A program made the translations under genes and the position numbers. Positions 28,483 to 37,525 of a stretch of 64,000 nt of DNA are shown here, one piece after another (position 1 is the first letter of the stretch; each line of letters opens with the position of its first letter). The DNA comes from Oligella urethralis DSM 7531 (GTDB taxonomy: Bacteria; Pseudomonadota; Gammaproteobacteria; Burkholderiales; Burkholderiaceae_B): assembly GCF_000372065.1 (NCBI RefSeq), contig NZ_AQVB01000007.1, forward strand, positions 52,884 through 116,883, in the 5' to 3' direction. The notes below the pieces were generated by a model. That model made no database searches, was not told the origin of the DNA, and worked only from the letters and a program-made list of their open reading frames with translations.

Positions 28483-29739
28483 ATGTCTTACCAACACATC
28501 AAAGTGCCGGCAAACGGCGAAAAAATTACAGTCAATGCGGACAATAGCTTAAACGTTCCTAATAACCCGATTATCCCTTATATCGAGGGTGATGGTATCG
28601 GTGTTGATGTTAGCCCAGTGATGATTAAAGTGATCGATGCAGCGGTTGAAAAGTCCTACGGTGGCGAGCGTAAAATTCACTGGATGGAAGTTTATGCGGG
28701 TGAGAAATCAACCCAGGTCTATGGTCCTGACGTTTGGTTACCTGAGGAGACACTGGATGCGGTAAAAGAGTATGTGGTTTCTATCAAAGGCCCGCTAACC
28801 ACACCCGTTGGTGGCGGTATCCGCTCACTTAACGTGGCCTTACGCCAAAAGCTAGACCTTTACCTCTGCTTACGTCCTATCCAATACTTTGAGGGCGTGC
28901 CTTCACCGGTTAAAGAGCCTGAAAAAACCAATATGGTTATTTTCCGTGAAAACTCAGAGGATATTTACGCCGGTATTGAGTTCGAAGCCCAATCTGATAA
29001 CGCTAAAAAACTAATCAAGTTCCTCCAAGACGAGTTAGGCGTGAAGCAAATCCGCTTCCCTGAGACCTCTGGTATTGGTATTAAGCCTGTTTCTGAAGAA
29101 GGTACCAAGCGCTTAGTACGCCAAGCCATTCAGTACGCAATTAATAACGACCGCGACAGCGTGACCCTCGTGCACAAGGGTAACATCATGAAGTTTACTG
29201 AGGGTAGCTTCCGTGACTGGGGTTATGAATTAGCTCGCGAGGAGTTCGGTGCTGAGTTGATCGACGGTGGTCCGTGGTGCTCCTTCAAAAACCCTAAAAC
29301 TGGCAAGGAAATCGTCATCAAGGATAATATCGCTGACGCCTTCTTACAGCAGATCTTATTACGCCCTGAGGAGTACTCCGTTATCGCTACACTAAACCTT
29401 AACGGTGACTACATCTCTGACGCCTTAGCAGCACAGGTTGGTGGTATCGGTATCGCACCAGGTGCTAACTTATCGGATACGGTTGCCATGTTTGAGGCGA
29501 CTCACGGTACTGCTCCTAAGTACGCCGGCAAGGATATGGTTAACCCAGGTTCTGTGATCCTTTCTGCTGAGATGATGCTACGTCACATGGGTTGGACCGA
29601 AGCTGCTGACCTCGTTATCAAAGCCATGGGTGATGCCATCAAGTCTAAGCAGGTGACCTATGACTTTGCCCGTGCCTTAGAGGGTTCTACTCAGGTGAGT
29701 TGCTCTCAGTTCGGTCAGGTGATGATCGACCATATGTAA
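28483..29739 (+). CDS. icd: NADP-dependent isocitrate dehydrogenase
   Basis: 418 residues from ATG 28483 (GGAG at 6-nt spacing); the open frame extends 21 codons further up but without family features. The sequence is the homodimeric E. coli-like type: [13 protein letters not shown] at the start, the isocitrate and phosphorylation loop [13 protein letters not shown] with Ser115 (equivalent to E. coli Ser113), [13 protein letters not shown], and the NADP region [13 protein letters not shown]. It oxidises isocitrate to 2-oxoglutarate, the branch point against the glyoxylate shunt. Its kinase/phosphatase gene aceK follows 204 bases downstream, after a strong terminator, so the two are adjacent but separately transcribed. 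Confidence 0.97.
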   Translation: MSYQHIKVPANGEKITVNADNSLNVPNNPIIPYIEGDGIGVDVSPVMIKVIDAAVEKSYGGERKIHWMEVYAGEKSTQVYGPDVWLPEETLDAVKEYVVSIKGPLTTPVGGGIRSLNVALRQKLDLYLCLRPIQYFEGVPSPVKEPEKTNMVIFRENSEDIYAGIEFEAQSDNAKKLIKFLQDELGVKQIRFPETSGIGIKPVSEEGTKRLVRQAIQYAINNDRDSVTLVHKGNIMKFTEGSFRDWGYELAREEFGAELIDGGPWCSFKNPKTGKEIVIKDNIADAFLQQILLRPEEYSVIATLNLNGDYISDALAAQVGGIGIAPGANLSDTVAMFEATHGTAPKYAGKDMVNPGSVILSAEMMLRHMGWTEAADLVIKAMGDAIKSKQVTYDFARALEGSTQVSCSQFGQVMIDHM

Positions 29740-29760
29740 TCACTGAGGCTACCTAGATAC

Positions 29761-29800
29761 AACCGAGTTAAATGCAAATTGCGTTTAACTCGGTTTTTTT
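29761..29800 (+). terminator. Strong terminator of icd
   Basis: AACCGAGTTAAA (29761-29772) and TTTAACTCGGTT (29784-29795) form a perfect 12-bp stem followed by a T-run. Confidence 0.93.
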
Positions 29801-29943
29801 ATGGCAAATGTCAAGCTCAGGCGCCATTTTGTGCAGTGCAGTAGAGATAAGTACCTATGGTGTTTACTAGCCTAATCTCCTACCATTGTATAGATGACTA
29901 ATTTACCTTTTACGCATTTATAAGTGCGAAGTTTTTACGATTT

Positions 29944-31752
29944 ATGGCTAGCAATACCTTACCCGAACAATGTAAAGCCGATCCGGAGCTACTCGATGTA
30001 GCCCAAGCGATTGCCGAGACGATTTTACGTGGCTTTAATAAGCACTACCGCATTTTCCGTTCTTTCTCCGCCCATGCCAAGGAGGCTTTCGAAAACCGAG
30101 ATTGGCAGCAGATCCAACGACTGGTGGCCGATCGTATTCAGGTATATGATGAACGGGTCAGTGAAGCCATTAGCGAGCTACGCCAACACTACCACGAGGT
30201 GATCCAGCATGAGGAGACCTGGCGTCTGACAAAAACGGCGTATATCGCACTCTTAGTGGACCATTATCAACCCGAATTAGCAGAGACCTTTTTTAACTCC
30301 GTCTCCACTAAGCTACTGGATAAGGCCTACTACCGCAATCAGTTTATTTTTGTCAAACCGGCGGCAGCCACCGAGTATCTAGAGTCCGATCGTGGCACCT
30401 TTAAGTCCTTTTATCCGGTCGATCGCGATTTACACGCTTGTTTTTCCAAGGTACTAGACTTCTATGATTGGCAGGTGCCCTTTGCCGATCAAGCGCGCGA
30501 TGTGGAGAGGATTTATCAGGCACTCCTTGACTATCTAGGTGAGGGCTATCTTCTTAATGAGCTCAATCTACATATACAGGTACTGCAATCACCCTTTTAT
30601 CGTAATAAATGCGGCTACATCATGGGCCAAGTGATTAACGGTCACGCCCGTCACCCTTTTGCCATAGCCATCATGCACAATGCTAAGGGCGAGTTGGAGG
30701 TAGATACGGCGCTCTTTAATCCGCAGCATATTTCCGTGCTCTTCTCGTTTGCACGGGCCTATTTCCTCGTGTCAATGGATGTGCCTTCAGGCTATGTCAA
30801 CTTTCTACTGCAATTGATGCCAATGCGTAATAAGGCCGATATGTACGCCATGCTAGGATTGCACAAACAGAGTAAGAATATTTTCTGGCGTGATTTTTTA
30901 CAACATCTGCATTACTCTGAGGATCAGTTTATTCTTGCCCCCGGTATTAAAGGCTTGGTCATGACGGTCTTTACCTTGCCATCATTCCCCTTTGTCTTTA
31001 AGGTGATAAAGGATAAGTTCGGCCCGAATAAGGACTTCGACCAGGATTATGTACGTGCTAAGTATCTTTTAGTCAAAAAGCATGACCGCGTGGGGCGCAT
31101 GGCGGATACGCTAGAATACTCCAATGTCGCCTTACCACGTCATCGTTGTAGCGAGGAAATGATTCAGGAGCTACGCGAACTTGCGCCGTCTCAATTAGAA
31201 GAAACTGAGCACTTTATTGTGGTACGTCATTGCTATGTGGAGCGTCGTCTAAAGCCGCTTAATATGTATTTATTAAATGCCACCGATGAGGAAAAAGAGC
31301 GCGTCATCATCGACTATGGCAATGCCTTAAAAGAGCTTGCTTCGGCTAATATCTTCCCCGGTGATATGCTCTTTAAGAACTTCGGCCTAACCCGTTTTGG
31401 TCGCGTGATTTTCTATGACTACGATGAAATCGAATATATGACCGACTGCCATTTCCGCGATATCCCGCCTGCCCCCTATCCGGAACTGGAAATGTCGGGT
31501 GAGGTCTGGTATCCGGTGGACAAATACGATGTGTTCCCAGAGGAGTTTGGCGCCTTTTTATTAGGCGATCCAGTGGTGCGCAAAACCTTTATGCAGCATC
31601 ATAGTGAGCTCTTAACCTCGGCTTTCTGGCAAGGCAAGAAGGAGCGTATCCAAAACGGTCAGATGGATGACTTCTACCCCTACCCCGAGGAGGTGCGCTT
31701 TAGAAATGGCGATGACGGTAAAACCAAGTACCACGGCCAGGTTGAGGACTAA
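29944..31752 (+). CDS. aceK: Isocitrate dehydrogenase kinase/phosphatase
   Basis: 602 residues, normal for AceK. The N-terminal regulatory domain is followed by the kinase-like domain starting near LAPGIKGLVMTVFTLPSFPFV with the ATP-contacting KVIKDKF lysines and the FGLTRFGRVIFYDYDEIEYM catalytic/metal segment. AceK phosphorylates and dephosphorylates the active-site serine of isocitrate dehydrogenase to divert carbon to the glyoxylate shunt during growth on acetate or fatty acids. Here it follows its substrate gene icd rather than aceB/aceA as in E. coli. No glyoxylate shunt gene is in the window. Confidence 0.96.
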   Translation: MASNTLPEQCKADPELLDVAQAIAETILRGFNKHYRIFRSFSAHAKEAFENRDWQQIQRLVADRIQVYDERVSEAISELRQHYHEVIQHEETWRLTKTAYIALLVDHYQPELAETFFNSVSTKLLDKAYYRNQFIFVKPAAATEYLESDRGTFKSFYPVDRDLHACFSKVLDFYDWQVPFADQARDVERIYQALLDYLGEGYLLNELNLHIQVLQSPFYRNKCGYIMGQVINGHARHPFAIAIMHNAKGELEVDTALFNPQHISVLFSFARAYFLVSMDVPSGYVNFLLQLMPMRNKADMYAMLGLHKQSKNIFWRDFLQHLHYSEDQFILAPGIKGLVMTVFTLPSFPFVFKVIKDKFGPNKDFDQDYVRAKYLLVKKHDRVGRMADTLEYSNVALPRHRCSEEMIQELRELAPSQLEETEHFIVVRHCYVERRLKPLNMYLLNATDEEKERVIIDYGNALKELASANIFPGDMLFKNFGLTRFGRVIFYDYDEIEYMTDCHFRDIPPAPYPELEMSGEVWYPVDKYDVFPEEFGAFLLGDPVVRKTFMQHHSELLTSAFWQGKKERIQNGQMDDFYPYPEEVRFRNGDDGKTKYHGQVED

Positions 31753-31781
31753 AGGAGCGCAGGCGCACTGAGCGATATTAG

Positions 31782-31815
31782 CTGTCATAAAGCTGTCATT
31801 ACAGACTGTTACTAT
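31782..31815 (+). promoter_or_regulatory. Pho box (PhoB site) and -10 of the PAP2/glycosyltransferase operon
   Basis: CTGTCATAAAGCTGTCAT (31782-31799) is two 7-bp CTGTCAT repeats 11 bases apart, the consensus Pho box. TACTAT (31810-31815) begins 10 bases after it, the same geometry as the PhoB-activated E. coli phoA promoter, in which the Pho box replaces the -35. The PAP2 start is 46 bases further on behind CAGGAG. Confidence 0.85.
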
Positions 31816-31860
31816 TATCTTGATAACTAGGGAATCGTCTGTAAATGACAGGAGTCTTCC

Positions 31861-32394
31861 ATGAAAGCAAGTACGCTCGCGCGCTTAGGTGCAACTGATA
31901 CACGCTTATTTTTCCGCTTATCAGCTTATAACCGCAAAAAGAATATTGCGATCTTAAGTCAACTCCTCTCGACACTTGGTAATGGCCCATTGTATGCCAT
32001 ACTCGGGATGGCCATGTGGATTTGGGCCGGTCCTGAAGGTAAGCAGCTGTTCTATGCAGGCGTACTAGCTTATAGCTTTGAATTACCGATTTACTATGTG
32101 CTTAAAAATAGCATTAAGCGTGACCGCCCCTGCTACAAAATCGTTGATGTGGTCAGTCTAGTCACCCCGTCGGATAAATTCAGTTTCCCTTCTGGGCATA
32201 CGGCGGCAGCCTTTGTCTTTGCGACGATTATTGTGGCTTTATACCCCTTCTTAGCCGTGCCAGCCTATGTATTTGCTACCTTGGTAGGGCTATCGCGTGT
32301 GATTTTAGGCGTCCACTACCCCGGTGATATTGTGGCTGGTATGGTCTTAGGTTTAGCTAGCGCTTGGGCCGCCTTAGCCATCATGGCGATTTAA
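31861..32394 (+). CDS. PAP2 superfamily membrane phosphatase, Pho-regulated
   Basis: 177 residues, with about five membrane helices. The three PAP2 motifs are complete: KRDRPCY (KxxxxxxRP), PSGHTAAAF and SRVILGVHYPGD. Members dephosphorylate lipid phosphates such as phosphatidate, phosphatidylglycerol phosphate or undecaprenyl pyrophosphate on the membrane. Here a consensus Pho box sits immediately upstream and a GT28-like glycosyltransferase gene follows 18 bases after its stop, so release of diacylglycerol or of phosphate from lipids during phosphate starvation is a reasonable inference. The start ATG 31861 has CAGGAG at good spacing. Confidence 0.9.
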   Translation: MKASTLARLGATDTRLFFRLSAYNRKKNIAILSQLLSTLGNGPLYAILGMAMWIWAGPEGKQLFYAGVLAYSFELPIYYVLKNSIKRDRPCYKIVDVVSLVTPSDKFSFPSGHTAAAFVFATIIVALYPFLAVPAYVFATLVGLSRVILGVHYPGDIVAGMVLGLASAWAALAIMAI

Positions 32395-32412
32395 TTTGAT
32401 TGAGTTTTATTA

Positions 32413-33447
32413 GTGCGAATTCTTTATGGTGTACAAGGCACGGGCAATGGTCATATCACCCGCGCCCGTGTGATGTTACCGGCGCTACAAGCAGCCGGTT
32501 GCAAAGTAGATTTTGTGTTTAGTGGTCGCCCAGCCAATGCCTATTTTGATATGGCCATGTTTGGTGATTACCGAGCCTTTCAGGGCTTTTCATTTTATAC
32601 CAAGCAGGGTGCCGTCAATTGGTTTAAAACCATCAGTGATGCCCGTCCGCTACGCTTTATAAAGGATGTCAGCGCCTTAAATGTCAAGGACTATGATTTG
32701 GTATTGACGGACTTTGAACCGGTTAGCGCATGGGCCGCCAAGCTACGTGGCGTACCTGCCATCGGCCTAGCCCATCAATACGCTTTATGTCATGCCATTC
32801 CCGGCACGGAAAAATCACCGCTACTGGCTCAAGCACTCAAAAGCTTTGCCCCAGCTAAGCACTATATCGGTGTGCATTGGGCGCCCTATGATGCGCCTAT
32901 CGTACCTCCGCTGATTGCCATGAACCATGAGCAAGCCACGCGTGAAGAAGACTTTATCCTGGTGTACCTGCCCTTTGAGGATACGGCACAGGTGATTCAG
33001 TGGTTACAACAAATCCCTGAACAGCGCTTTATCGTCTATCGTCAAGGTGACACCACGGTGCAAGACAAAAATATCCTAGTCAAACCCCTAAGTCGCGAAC
33101 ACTTCCCGCAAGATCTCGCCGCCTGCGCCGGGGTGATTTGTAATACTGGATTCGGTCTTTGCAGCGAAGCCATGGTACTAGGAAAAAAAATATATACCAA
33201 GGCCTTAGCCAAGCAAGTCGAGCAGTTTTCTAATGGCAAAATTTTAGAAGATTTAAATCGGGCTGTTGTATTTACTGAGTTTGAGACCACCGCCTTACGC
33301 CAATGGCTCATGCAAGCTAATCTACCACGGGCCGTGTTTCCACCGGTGGCTGAGGAAGTAGCAGCATGGATAGTCTCGCAGAACTACGAGGATTGGCAGG
33401 GTTTAGTGACGCGCTTGTGGGCTAGGGCTGAACAGGTGGCGCTGTAG
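32413..33447 (+). CDS. Glycosyltransferase of the MJ1255/GT28-like family
   Basis: 344 residues from GTG 32413. The start RILYGVQGTGNGHITRA is the conserved opening of MJ1255/VC2487-type glycosyltransferases with the GNGH motif of GT-B enzymes, as in MurG and monogalactosyldiacylglycerol synthases. The C-terminal half holds a nucleotide-sugar site: CAGVICNTGFGLCSEAMVLG. No membrane span is evident, so it would act at the inner face. Co-transcribed with a Pho-controlled PAP2 phosphatase, it may glycosylate diacylglycerol to make phosphorus-free membrane lipid, or decorate an envelope polymer; the first is the more attractive inference. Confidence 0.82.
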   Translation: MRILYGVQGTGNGHITRARVMLPALQAAGCKVDFVFSGRPANAYFDMAMFGDYRAFQGFSFYTKQGAVNWFKTISDARPLRFIKDVSALNVKDYDLVLTDFEPVSAWAAKLRGVPAIGLAHQYALCHAIPGTEKSPLLAQALKSFAPAKHYIGVHWAPYDAPIVPPLIAMNHEQATREEDFILVYLPFEDTAQVIQWLQQIPEQRFIVYRQGDTTVQDKNILVKPLSREHFPQDLAACAGVICNTGFGLCSEAMVLGKKIYTKALAKQVEQFSNGKILEDLNRAVVFTEFETTALRQWLMQANLPRAVFPPVAEEVAAWIVSQNYEDWQGLVTRLWARAEQVAL

Positions 33448-33497
33448 TACTCAGCCTAAGGGACGCCACACGCCACCATAGCACATTATTTTAGACA

Positions 33498-33531
33498 ACA
33501 AAAAAGCCGTCAATCACAATGGATTACGGCT
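33498..33531 (-). terminator. Terminator of tRNA-Pro
   Basis: AGCCGT (33505-33510) with AATC after a bulged C pairs with GGATTACGGCT (33521-33531); on the minus strand the stem leads into a T-run. Confidence 0.7.
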
Positions 33532-33563
33532 AATTGCTACCACTACTATCTACTGATAAATAG

Positions 33564-33640
<77 letters not shown>

Positions 33641-33715
33641 ACTGGCTAAGCAATAAATTATACAGGGTTTTGAGATTAATGCAAGTAGATGACAAGTAAA
33701 AAATCAAATTTGTTA

Positions 33716-33754
33716 GTTAAAACCCACAATCATAAGAAATTTGTGGGTTTTAAC
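33716..33754 (-). terminator. Terminator of pnp
   Basis: GTTAAAACCCACAA (33716-33729) and TTGTGGGTTTTAAC (33741-33754) form a perfect 14-bp stem 25 bases beyond the pnp stop, with its T-run inside the stem end. Confidence 0.8.
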
Positions 33755-33778
33755 ACACGCCACTACTTGCCGCCTCAC

Positions 33779-35926
33779 TTACTCTGCTGCAGGCGTATCA
33801 ACCTCACCCAGTAGGTTTTCTTCGTTTTCAATCCCGCCTAAGGCCTTCACCGATAAACGGATACGACCGCGATCATCCGCTTCGATCACCTTAACGCGTA
33901 GCTTCTGACCCACTTTAAGTACCTCATTAATATCATTAATGCGGTAATTAGCGATTTCAGAAATATGCAGTAAACCATCGCGACCCGGTAGGATTTGTAC
34001 AATCGCACCAAAATCTAGCATGCGCTGCACCGTACCCTCATACACCTGATTTACCTCAACCTCAGCGGTAATCTCAAGAATACGACGCTCTGCCTCTTTT
34101 GCCTTATCTAAATCGGCACTAGAAATTGTCACTAGACCGTCATCACTGATATCGATTTGGCTACCTGTTTCCTCGGTTAGCGCGCGAATCGTCGCACCAC
34201 CCTTACCAATCACATCACGGATTTTTTCAGGGTTGATTTTAACCGTCAACATACGTGGCGCAAAGCTGGAAAGCTCGCTACGCGAACCAGAAATCGCTTC
34301 TTCCATCTTACCCAAGATATGCATACGACCCTCTTTGGCCTGAGCCAACGCAGCCTGCATAATTTCTTTGGTAATGCCTTGGATCTTAATATCCATCTGT
34401 AAGGCAGTAATACCCGCTTTGGTACCAGCGACTTTAAAGTCCATATCGCCTAAGTGATCCTCATCACCCAGAATATCAGTCAGCACGGCGAATTTATTAT
34501 CCTCTTTGATAAGACCCATCGCCACGCCAGCCACGTGATCCTGCACCGGTACACCCGCATCCATCAAGGCCAAGCTACCGCCACACACCGAAGCCATTGA
34601 GGAAGAACCGTTAGACTCCGTAATCTCAGACACCAAACGAATGGTGTACTGGAAATCATCGTGCTTAGGCAAGGTGGCAACTAAGGCACGCTTTGCCAAA
34701 CGACCATGACCGATTTCGCGACGCTTAGGCGAACCTACGCGACCGGTTTCACCGGTAGAAAACGGTGGGAAGTTGTAATGCAACATAAAGCGTTCACGCC
34801 CCTCACCCATCACCGAATCAATGATTTGCTCATCCTGCTTGGTCCCAAGGGTCGCCACCACGATAGCCTGTGTTTCACCGCGCGTAAATAAAACGCTACC
34901 ATGGGTCCGAGGCAACACACCTAAACGAATCGAAATAGGACGGACGGTGCGGGTATCTCGGCCGTCAATACGCGGCTCACCGTTAAGGATTTGACTACGC
35001 ACAATCTCAGACTCTAGCGAGAAAAGAATATTTTCAACCTCAACCGCGTCAAGCTCTTCGCCTTTATCAGCGGCAGCAGCGGCTAACTGCTCCTGCACCG
35101 CTGCATGGATTTGCTTGATTTGCGCACTACGCGCTTGCTTTTCACGCACTTTATAGGCCGCCTGAAGACCCTCTTGTGCTGCCGCTTTAATTTGGGCTAC
35201 TAGGGCTTCATTTTTAGGGGCGGGCTGCCAATCCCAAGCAGGCTTACCTGCTTTTTCTACCAGCTCATTAATCGCATTAATAGCGGCTTGCATTTGCTCA
35301 TGACCAAACACCACACCACCTAGCATCACCTCTTCGGATAGCTGCTTAGCCTCGGACTCAACCATCAACACCGCAGCTTCTGTACCCGCTACCACTAAAT
35401 CCATCTGCGATTTTTCTAATTGGCTAGGGCTCGGATTCAGCACGTAATTGCCATCAATATAACCCACACGTGCCGCGCCGATAGGACCATCAAATGGAAT
35501 ACCAGCAATCGCTACCGCCGCTGAACTTGCAATCATGGCAATAATATCGGGATCAATCTCTGGATCCACCGATAACACATGCACAATCACTTGCACTTCA
35601 TTATAAAAACCCTCAGGGAATAAGGGACGCAAAGGACGGTCAATTAAACGAGAGGTAAGGGTTTCCTTTTCGGAAGGCTTAGCTTCACGCTTAAAGAAAC
35701 CGCCGGGAATCATACCAGCGGCGTAGGCCTTTTCAATATAGTCCACGGTCAGTGGGAAAAAATCCTGACCTGGCTTAGCATCCTTAGCGGCAACCACGGT
35801 CGCTAACACAACTGTATCGCCCATCGAAGCTAACACAGCACCCGTCGCCTGACGCGCAATCTCGCCGGTTTCTAGGGTAACAGTATGCTCACCATACTGA
35901 AAAGACTGAGTAAATTTATTAAACAT
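33779..35926 (-). CDS. pnp: Polyribonucleotide nucleotidyltransferase (PNPase)
   Basis: 715 residues, the usual length. Two RNase PH-like domains (about 1-210 and 310-540, the second with [15 protein letters not shown] and the active region MDAGVPV..GD), a KH domain ([21 protein letters not shown]) and an S1 domain ([27 protein letters not shown] in sequence order) are all seen. PNPase degrades RNA phosphorolytically and is part of the degradosome in the cytoplasm. It follows rpsO, with a terminator and a large hairpin leader between them, the classic arrangement for post-transcriptional autocontrol. Confidence 0.98.
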   Translation of the reverse strand: MFNKFTQSFQYGEHTVTLETGEIARQATGAVLASMGDTVVLATVVAAKDAKPGQDFFPLTVDYIEKAYAAGMIPGGFFKREAKPSEKETLTSRLIDRPLRPLFPEGFYNEVQVIVHVLSVDPEIDPDIIAMIASSAAVAIAGIPFDGPIGAARVGYIDGNYVLNPSPSQLEKSQMDLVVAGTEAAVLMVESEAKQLSEEVMLGGVVFGHEQMQAAINAINELVEKAGKPAWDWQPAPKNEALVAQIKAAAQEGLQAAYKVREKQARSAQIKQIHAAVQEQLAAAAADKGEELDAVEVENILFSLESEIVRSQILNGEPRIDGRDTRTVRPISIRLGVLPRTHGSVLFTRGETQAIVVATLGTKQDEQIIDSVMGEGRERFMLHYNFPPFSTGETGRVGSPKRREIGHGRLAKRALVATLPKHDDFQYTIRLVSEITESNGSSSMASVCGGSLALMDAGVPVQDHVAGVAMGLIKEDNKFAVLTDILGDEDHLGDMDFKVAGTKAGITALQMDIKIQGITKEIMQAALAQAKEGRMHILGKMEEAISGSRSELSSFAPRMLTVKINPEKIRDVIGKGGATIRALTEETGSQIDISDDGLVTISSADLDKAKEAERRILEITAEVEVNQVYEGTVQRMLDFGAIVQILPGRDGLLHISEIANYRINDINEVLKVGQKLRVKVIEADDRGRIRLSVKALGGIENEENLLGEVDTPAAE

Positions 35927-35950
35927 GTGGATTCCTTAATCTACAATTTT

Positions 35951-35996
35951 GTCCGAAATCTCAAGCGATACCACGGTTCTATAACGCTTGTCGGAC
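35951..35996 (-). promoter_or_regulatory. pnp leader stem-loop (possible RNase III/PNPase autoregulation site)
   Basis: GTCCGA (35951-35956) pairs with TCGGAC (35991-35996) and CAAGCG (35962-35967) with CGCTTG (35985-35990), with a 5-base bulge on one side and a 17-base loop. The hairpin lies 25-70 bases before the pnp start, where the E. coli pnp leader is cut by RNase III. Confidence 0.65.
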
Positions 35997-36002
35997 TAAC
36001 AA

Positions 36003-36039
36003 TAAAAAGCCGTGCAGCAGAAACCATCTGTGCACGGCT
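36003..36039 (-). terminator. Intergenic terminator between rpsO and pnp
   Basis: AGCCGTGCA (36008-36016) and TGCACGGCT (36031-36039) form a 9-bp stem; the minus-strand product ends in a T-run. It lies 30 bases after the rpsO stop and probably gives partial termination before pnp. Confidence 0.8.
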
Positions 36040-36068
36040 ATGAATCTCTACTTCTAAAGACCCGTCAA

Positions 36069-36338
36069 TTACTTACGTAAGCCTAATTTAACAATTAAAT
36101 CACGGTAAGCGTTAGCGTTAGTTCTTTTTAAGTAGTCTAGTAACTTACGACGACGGCTAACCATACGTAATAAACCGCGACGTGAGTGGTGATCCTTGGC
36201 GTGCTCCTTGAAGTGAGAACCTAACTCGTTAATACGAGCGGTAAGCAAAGCGATCTGTACTTCAGGTGAACCGGTATCGCCCTCTTTGCGAGCGAATTCT
36301 GAAACAATTTTTGCTTTATCAATATCTGCAACTGACAT
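36069..36338 (-). CDS. rpsO: 30S ribosomal protein S15
   Basis: 89 residues from ATG 36338 (AAGGA at 8-nt spacing); a longer open frame upstream is leader sequence. The protein shows the S15 pattern [33 protein letters not shown] and RKLLDYLK. It binds the central domain of 16S rRNA early in 30S assembly. The upstream leader holds a hairpin, and an IS200/IS605-type right end begins 74 bases before the start codon, so the rpsO promoter lies in the short stretch left or within the element. It heads the rpsO-pnp pair. Confidence 0.97.
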   Translation of the reverse strand: MSVADIDKAKIVSEFARKEGDTGSPEVQIALLTARINELGSHFKEHAKDHHSRRGLLRMVSRRRKLLDYLKRTNANAYRDLIVKLGLRK

Positions 36339-36359
36339 ACTATATATCCTTAAAACATG

Positions 36360-36384
36360 CGTTGACACGGATAGAGCGTCAACG
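36360..36384 (-). promoter_or_regulatory. Hairpin in the rpsO leader
   Basis: CGTTGAC (36360-36366) and GTCAACG (36378-36384) pair over 7 bases around an 11-base loop, about 20 bases before the rpsO start. S15 represses its own mRNA through leader structures in several bacteria; whether this one serves that role is not shown. Confidence 0.45.
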
Positions 36385-36411
36385 TGAACATAATCAATTA
36401 AACCCAAACTT

Positions 36412-36744
36412 TTGACTTCCTCCCCTCCCTAAAGGGATGGGATTCCTACAACTAGACGATCAAGCCCGACCGCAAATCTTAGAGGTGGCTACCGCCTTGC
36501 AATTCACACCTTGCATCTAAGATTCTTATTTCAAACTAACCCTACCGTTAAGATTGTCTGTTGACACGAGCTAGTTTGAGAGTGTGTATGGAATACCATC
36601 TACTAGCCAAAACACTGCGTACTCGCAATTTATACTATACTTGTCTTAGCTGTTTTTTGTAGATGGTTTGAATTAACAACTGATTGATTGTAGCAACTTT
36701 GTCGCCTTATATCCACCCCTTGAAGTGGGTGGTTTTACGGCGAC
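36412..36744 (-). mobile_element. IS200/IS605-type non-autonomous element (both ends, no tnpB)
   Basis: Read on the minus strand, the right end is GTAGGAATC, a hairpin (36422-36441: CCCCTCCCT/AGGGATGGG on the plus strand), then GGGGAGGA and GTCAA ending at 36412. The same order with a different hairpin sequence ends the tnpB element at 63676, so the two are related. The far side carries a compound hairpin: GTCGCC (36701-36706) with GGCGAC (36739-36744) enclosing CCACCC (36713-36718) with GGGTGG (36727-36732), as expected for a left end. The roughly 330 bases between hold no tnpA or tnpB frame. The exact left border is not certain. Sequence next to the right end (about 36440-36520) may still encode an omega-RNA-like scaffold. 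Confidence 0.62.
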
Positions 36745-36898
36745 TGATGATAAAGCTCGCATGCTAATCACGCTGATCATCTGCTAAACTAAAGCTAGCC
36801 AGTCGCTACCTAACTGTCACTAATTTATAAGTTAATCGCTAATTATACTCCCTTTTACCATTTAAGTTGTGTTTAAAATCACCACTTGAGAGAAAATA

Positions 36899-37459
36899 AT
36901 GCAATCTGTGATAAATAAGCCGCAAAAAGCCCAACCGCGTGCCCTCCATGCCCTTTATCGACCCGCATTTTTGCTTGCCTTAGCCGGCGTGCTTAGTGCC
37001 TGCGCCAGCTATCGTGATGTGCCGGCAAATGCTCCACTACCTGAGGCTTTGAGCATTATGGGACAAGCTACTCATCAGTGCGAGCGTGCCGATGGCGGTC
37101 AACGTTTGCTTTGGTCACAACAGCCTAACGGGCAATATGTGTACGGTGCTGATGTCAATGCTGAGGGCTATTTAATCGGCTCTGTTTATTCGGTACTCAC
37201 TCCACAAAACTTTAAAAAGCTAGATCGTGGTCAGTGGTCTGCCCAAGCGGTACTATGCGAATTTGGTCCACCAGCGGAAATCGAGACCCTTGGCTTAGGC
37301 GAAAAGCGTGAGCAGATTTGGAGCTACCGCTACAAGGAGGTTAACCACTGGAATAAGCTGCTGCATATTTATATGGGCAAAGATGGTCAGCAGATGACGC
37401 ATTGGCATACTGGACCGGACCCCCGCTTTGATCGCGATTGTTTCTTTGTCGAATGCTAA
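36899..37459 (+). CDS. Outer membrane lipoprotein of the SmpA/OmlA (BamE-like) type
   Basis: 186 residues. A rather long N-terminal region (about 24 residues) precedes the hydrophobic stretch and lipobox LSAC (Cys about 36). The mature part has the small alpha-beta features of SmpA/OmlA domains: a GxPxEI segment (FGPPAEIETLG) and EQIWSYRYKE, then a short strand with HIYMGKDGQQMTHWHTGPDP. Cysteines near 62, 122, 181 and 186 could form disulfides. Family members assist outer membrane protein assembly or envelope integrity. It is monocistronic with its own strong terminator. Confidence 0.75.
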   Translation: MQSVINKPQKAQPRALHALYRPAFLLALAGVLSACASYRDVPANAPLPEALSIMGQATHQCERADGGQRLLWSQQPNGQYVYGADVNAEGYLIGSVYSVLTPQNFKKLDRGQWSAQAVLCEFGPPAEIETLGLGEKREQIWSYRYKEVNHWNKLLHIYMGKDGQQMTHWHTGPDPRFDRDCFFVEC

Positions 37460-37466
37460 TAGCACC

Positions 37467-37501
37467 ACGCCCGCGACCATTTATGGTACCGCGGGCGTTT
37501 T
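37467..37501 (+). terminator. Terminator of the OmlA-like lipoprotein gene
   Basis: ACGCCCGCG (37467-37475) pairs with CGCGGGCGT (37490-37498), with an inner CCAT/ATGG helix, followed by a T-run. Confidence 0.9.
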
Positions 37502-37525
37502 TAGTTTTTATTATTTATGATTTAA

